From positions 3,421,218-3,485,217 of the forward strand of contig NC_020175.2 in NCBI RefSeq assembly GCF_000224145.3: DNA of 64,000 nucleotides, given 5' to 3'. Below the pieces are notes generated by a model that had not been told where the DNA came from, made no database searches, and worked only from the letters and a program-made list of their open reading frames with translations. Position 1 is the stretch's first letter, and each line of letters opens with the position of its first letter. Positions 63,674 through 64,000 of the stretch are shown one piece after another. Source of the DNA: Ciona intestinalis. Lineage: Eukaryota; Chordata; Ascidiacea; Phlebobranchia; Cionidae. A program made the translations under genes and the position numbers.

Positions 63674-64000
63674 GTTAGAAATTTATATTAAAAATATGAG
63701 TTTTTTGTGTAATTGCTTTATTGGAAAAATGATTAATTCAAAATTTTATTATTTAGTTAGTTTTTAATAAGTTTTGATAATTTTTTTGTAAGTTATTTTT
63801 TTAATAAATTTGTTCATTTTTTCAAACGAAAATTAATCTGTTAAAAAGTAAACCGATTTTTAAGTGTGCTTTCAGTTTTACAATTTGTATTTTTCATTTT
63901 TCAGTATATCTGTTTTTATAGTTACGCTGTATCTATTTTAACTGTATTTTACAACATATCTATTTTTAACTAAATCTCCCTAATTTTTTATTTCCCTATA

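Larger units (their letters stand above)
59045..64000 (+). repeat. direct duplication of exon 90 and flanks
   Basis: 59248-59367 and 63554-63673 encode identical proteins, and the introns match on both sides to the end of the window (offset 4,306 bp) with few changes. Confidence 0.85.

Noticed and set aside
62494..63212. Long open frames across the N block
   Set aside because: They are made of undetermined bases.

Overview
The window looks like one internal piece of a very large, intron-rich animal gene on the + strand, and I see no other gene. It is AT-rich, with small exons (67 to 339 bp) bounded by GT-AG junctions. The introns are packed with three interspersed families: a tRNA-derived SINE with an ATTC-repeat tail, a ~200 bp MITE beginning TATAGTAGGGTGGGG, and several smaller foldback elements. 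I recognise this mix as that of the sea squirt Ciona (probably C. intestinalis/robusta). That identification is from memory of its repeats, not from a search.

I could place 96 exons (485-661 to 63554-63673; called exon 1 to exon 96 by order in the window). They hold about 14.7 kb of coding sequence, roughly 4,900 residues. There is no start codon exon, signal peptide, membrane segment or stop codon, so both ends lie outside. The reading phase carries through every junction except 51074/51388. About 59 of the 96 exons end in phase 1, 24 in phase 0 and 13 in phase 2. The protein is an unbroken string of cysteine-rich modules of the CPAGxYC / PCxPGTYSNxTG / CxxCPxG kind. This resembles the ephrin-receptor-like (GCC2/GCC3) repeats of the growth-factor-receptor Cys-rich superfamily. 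An extracellular or secreted, heavily disulfide-bonded fibre-like protein is the natural inference; its function is unknown to me.

Layout: 0.5-14 kb holds exons 1-18, with short simple modules (CxxCPAGxxC ... CxxGTYSxxGxxxC). From about 14.4 kb onward the modules become YYC-type. By about 21-22 kb they form a higher-order repeat of roughly 95 residues: GTYSNxTG, CxxCPPGxYC, GLxxPxGxC, GYYCxGGSxxPxP, TGGxCPxGxYCPxGS, PxxC. Most long repeats end in an N-glycosylation sequon at the same place. 59-64 kb contains a second copy of exon 90 and its introns next to a 500-N gap.

The most interesting signal is in the introns. Many 3' (and a few 5') splice junctions are preceded or followed by decayed tandem copies of themselves: exon starts with stops, decoy acceptors, duplicated donors. 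Other acceptors abut SINE or MITE ends. The other notable items are a 71-bp minisatellite (46.2-47.1 kb), a clean 450-bp hAT-type MITE with 8-bp target duplication (41459-41908), a perfect 24-bp terminal-inverted-repeat element (58673-58816), and a GC-rich patch in the largest intron (~4.7-4.9 kb). Assembly gaps are at 6561-6709, 27024-27073, 39960-40009 and 62624-63123.
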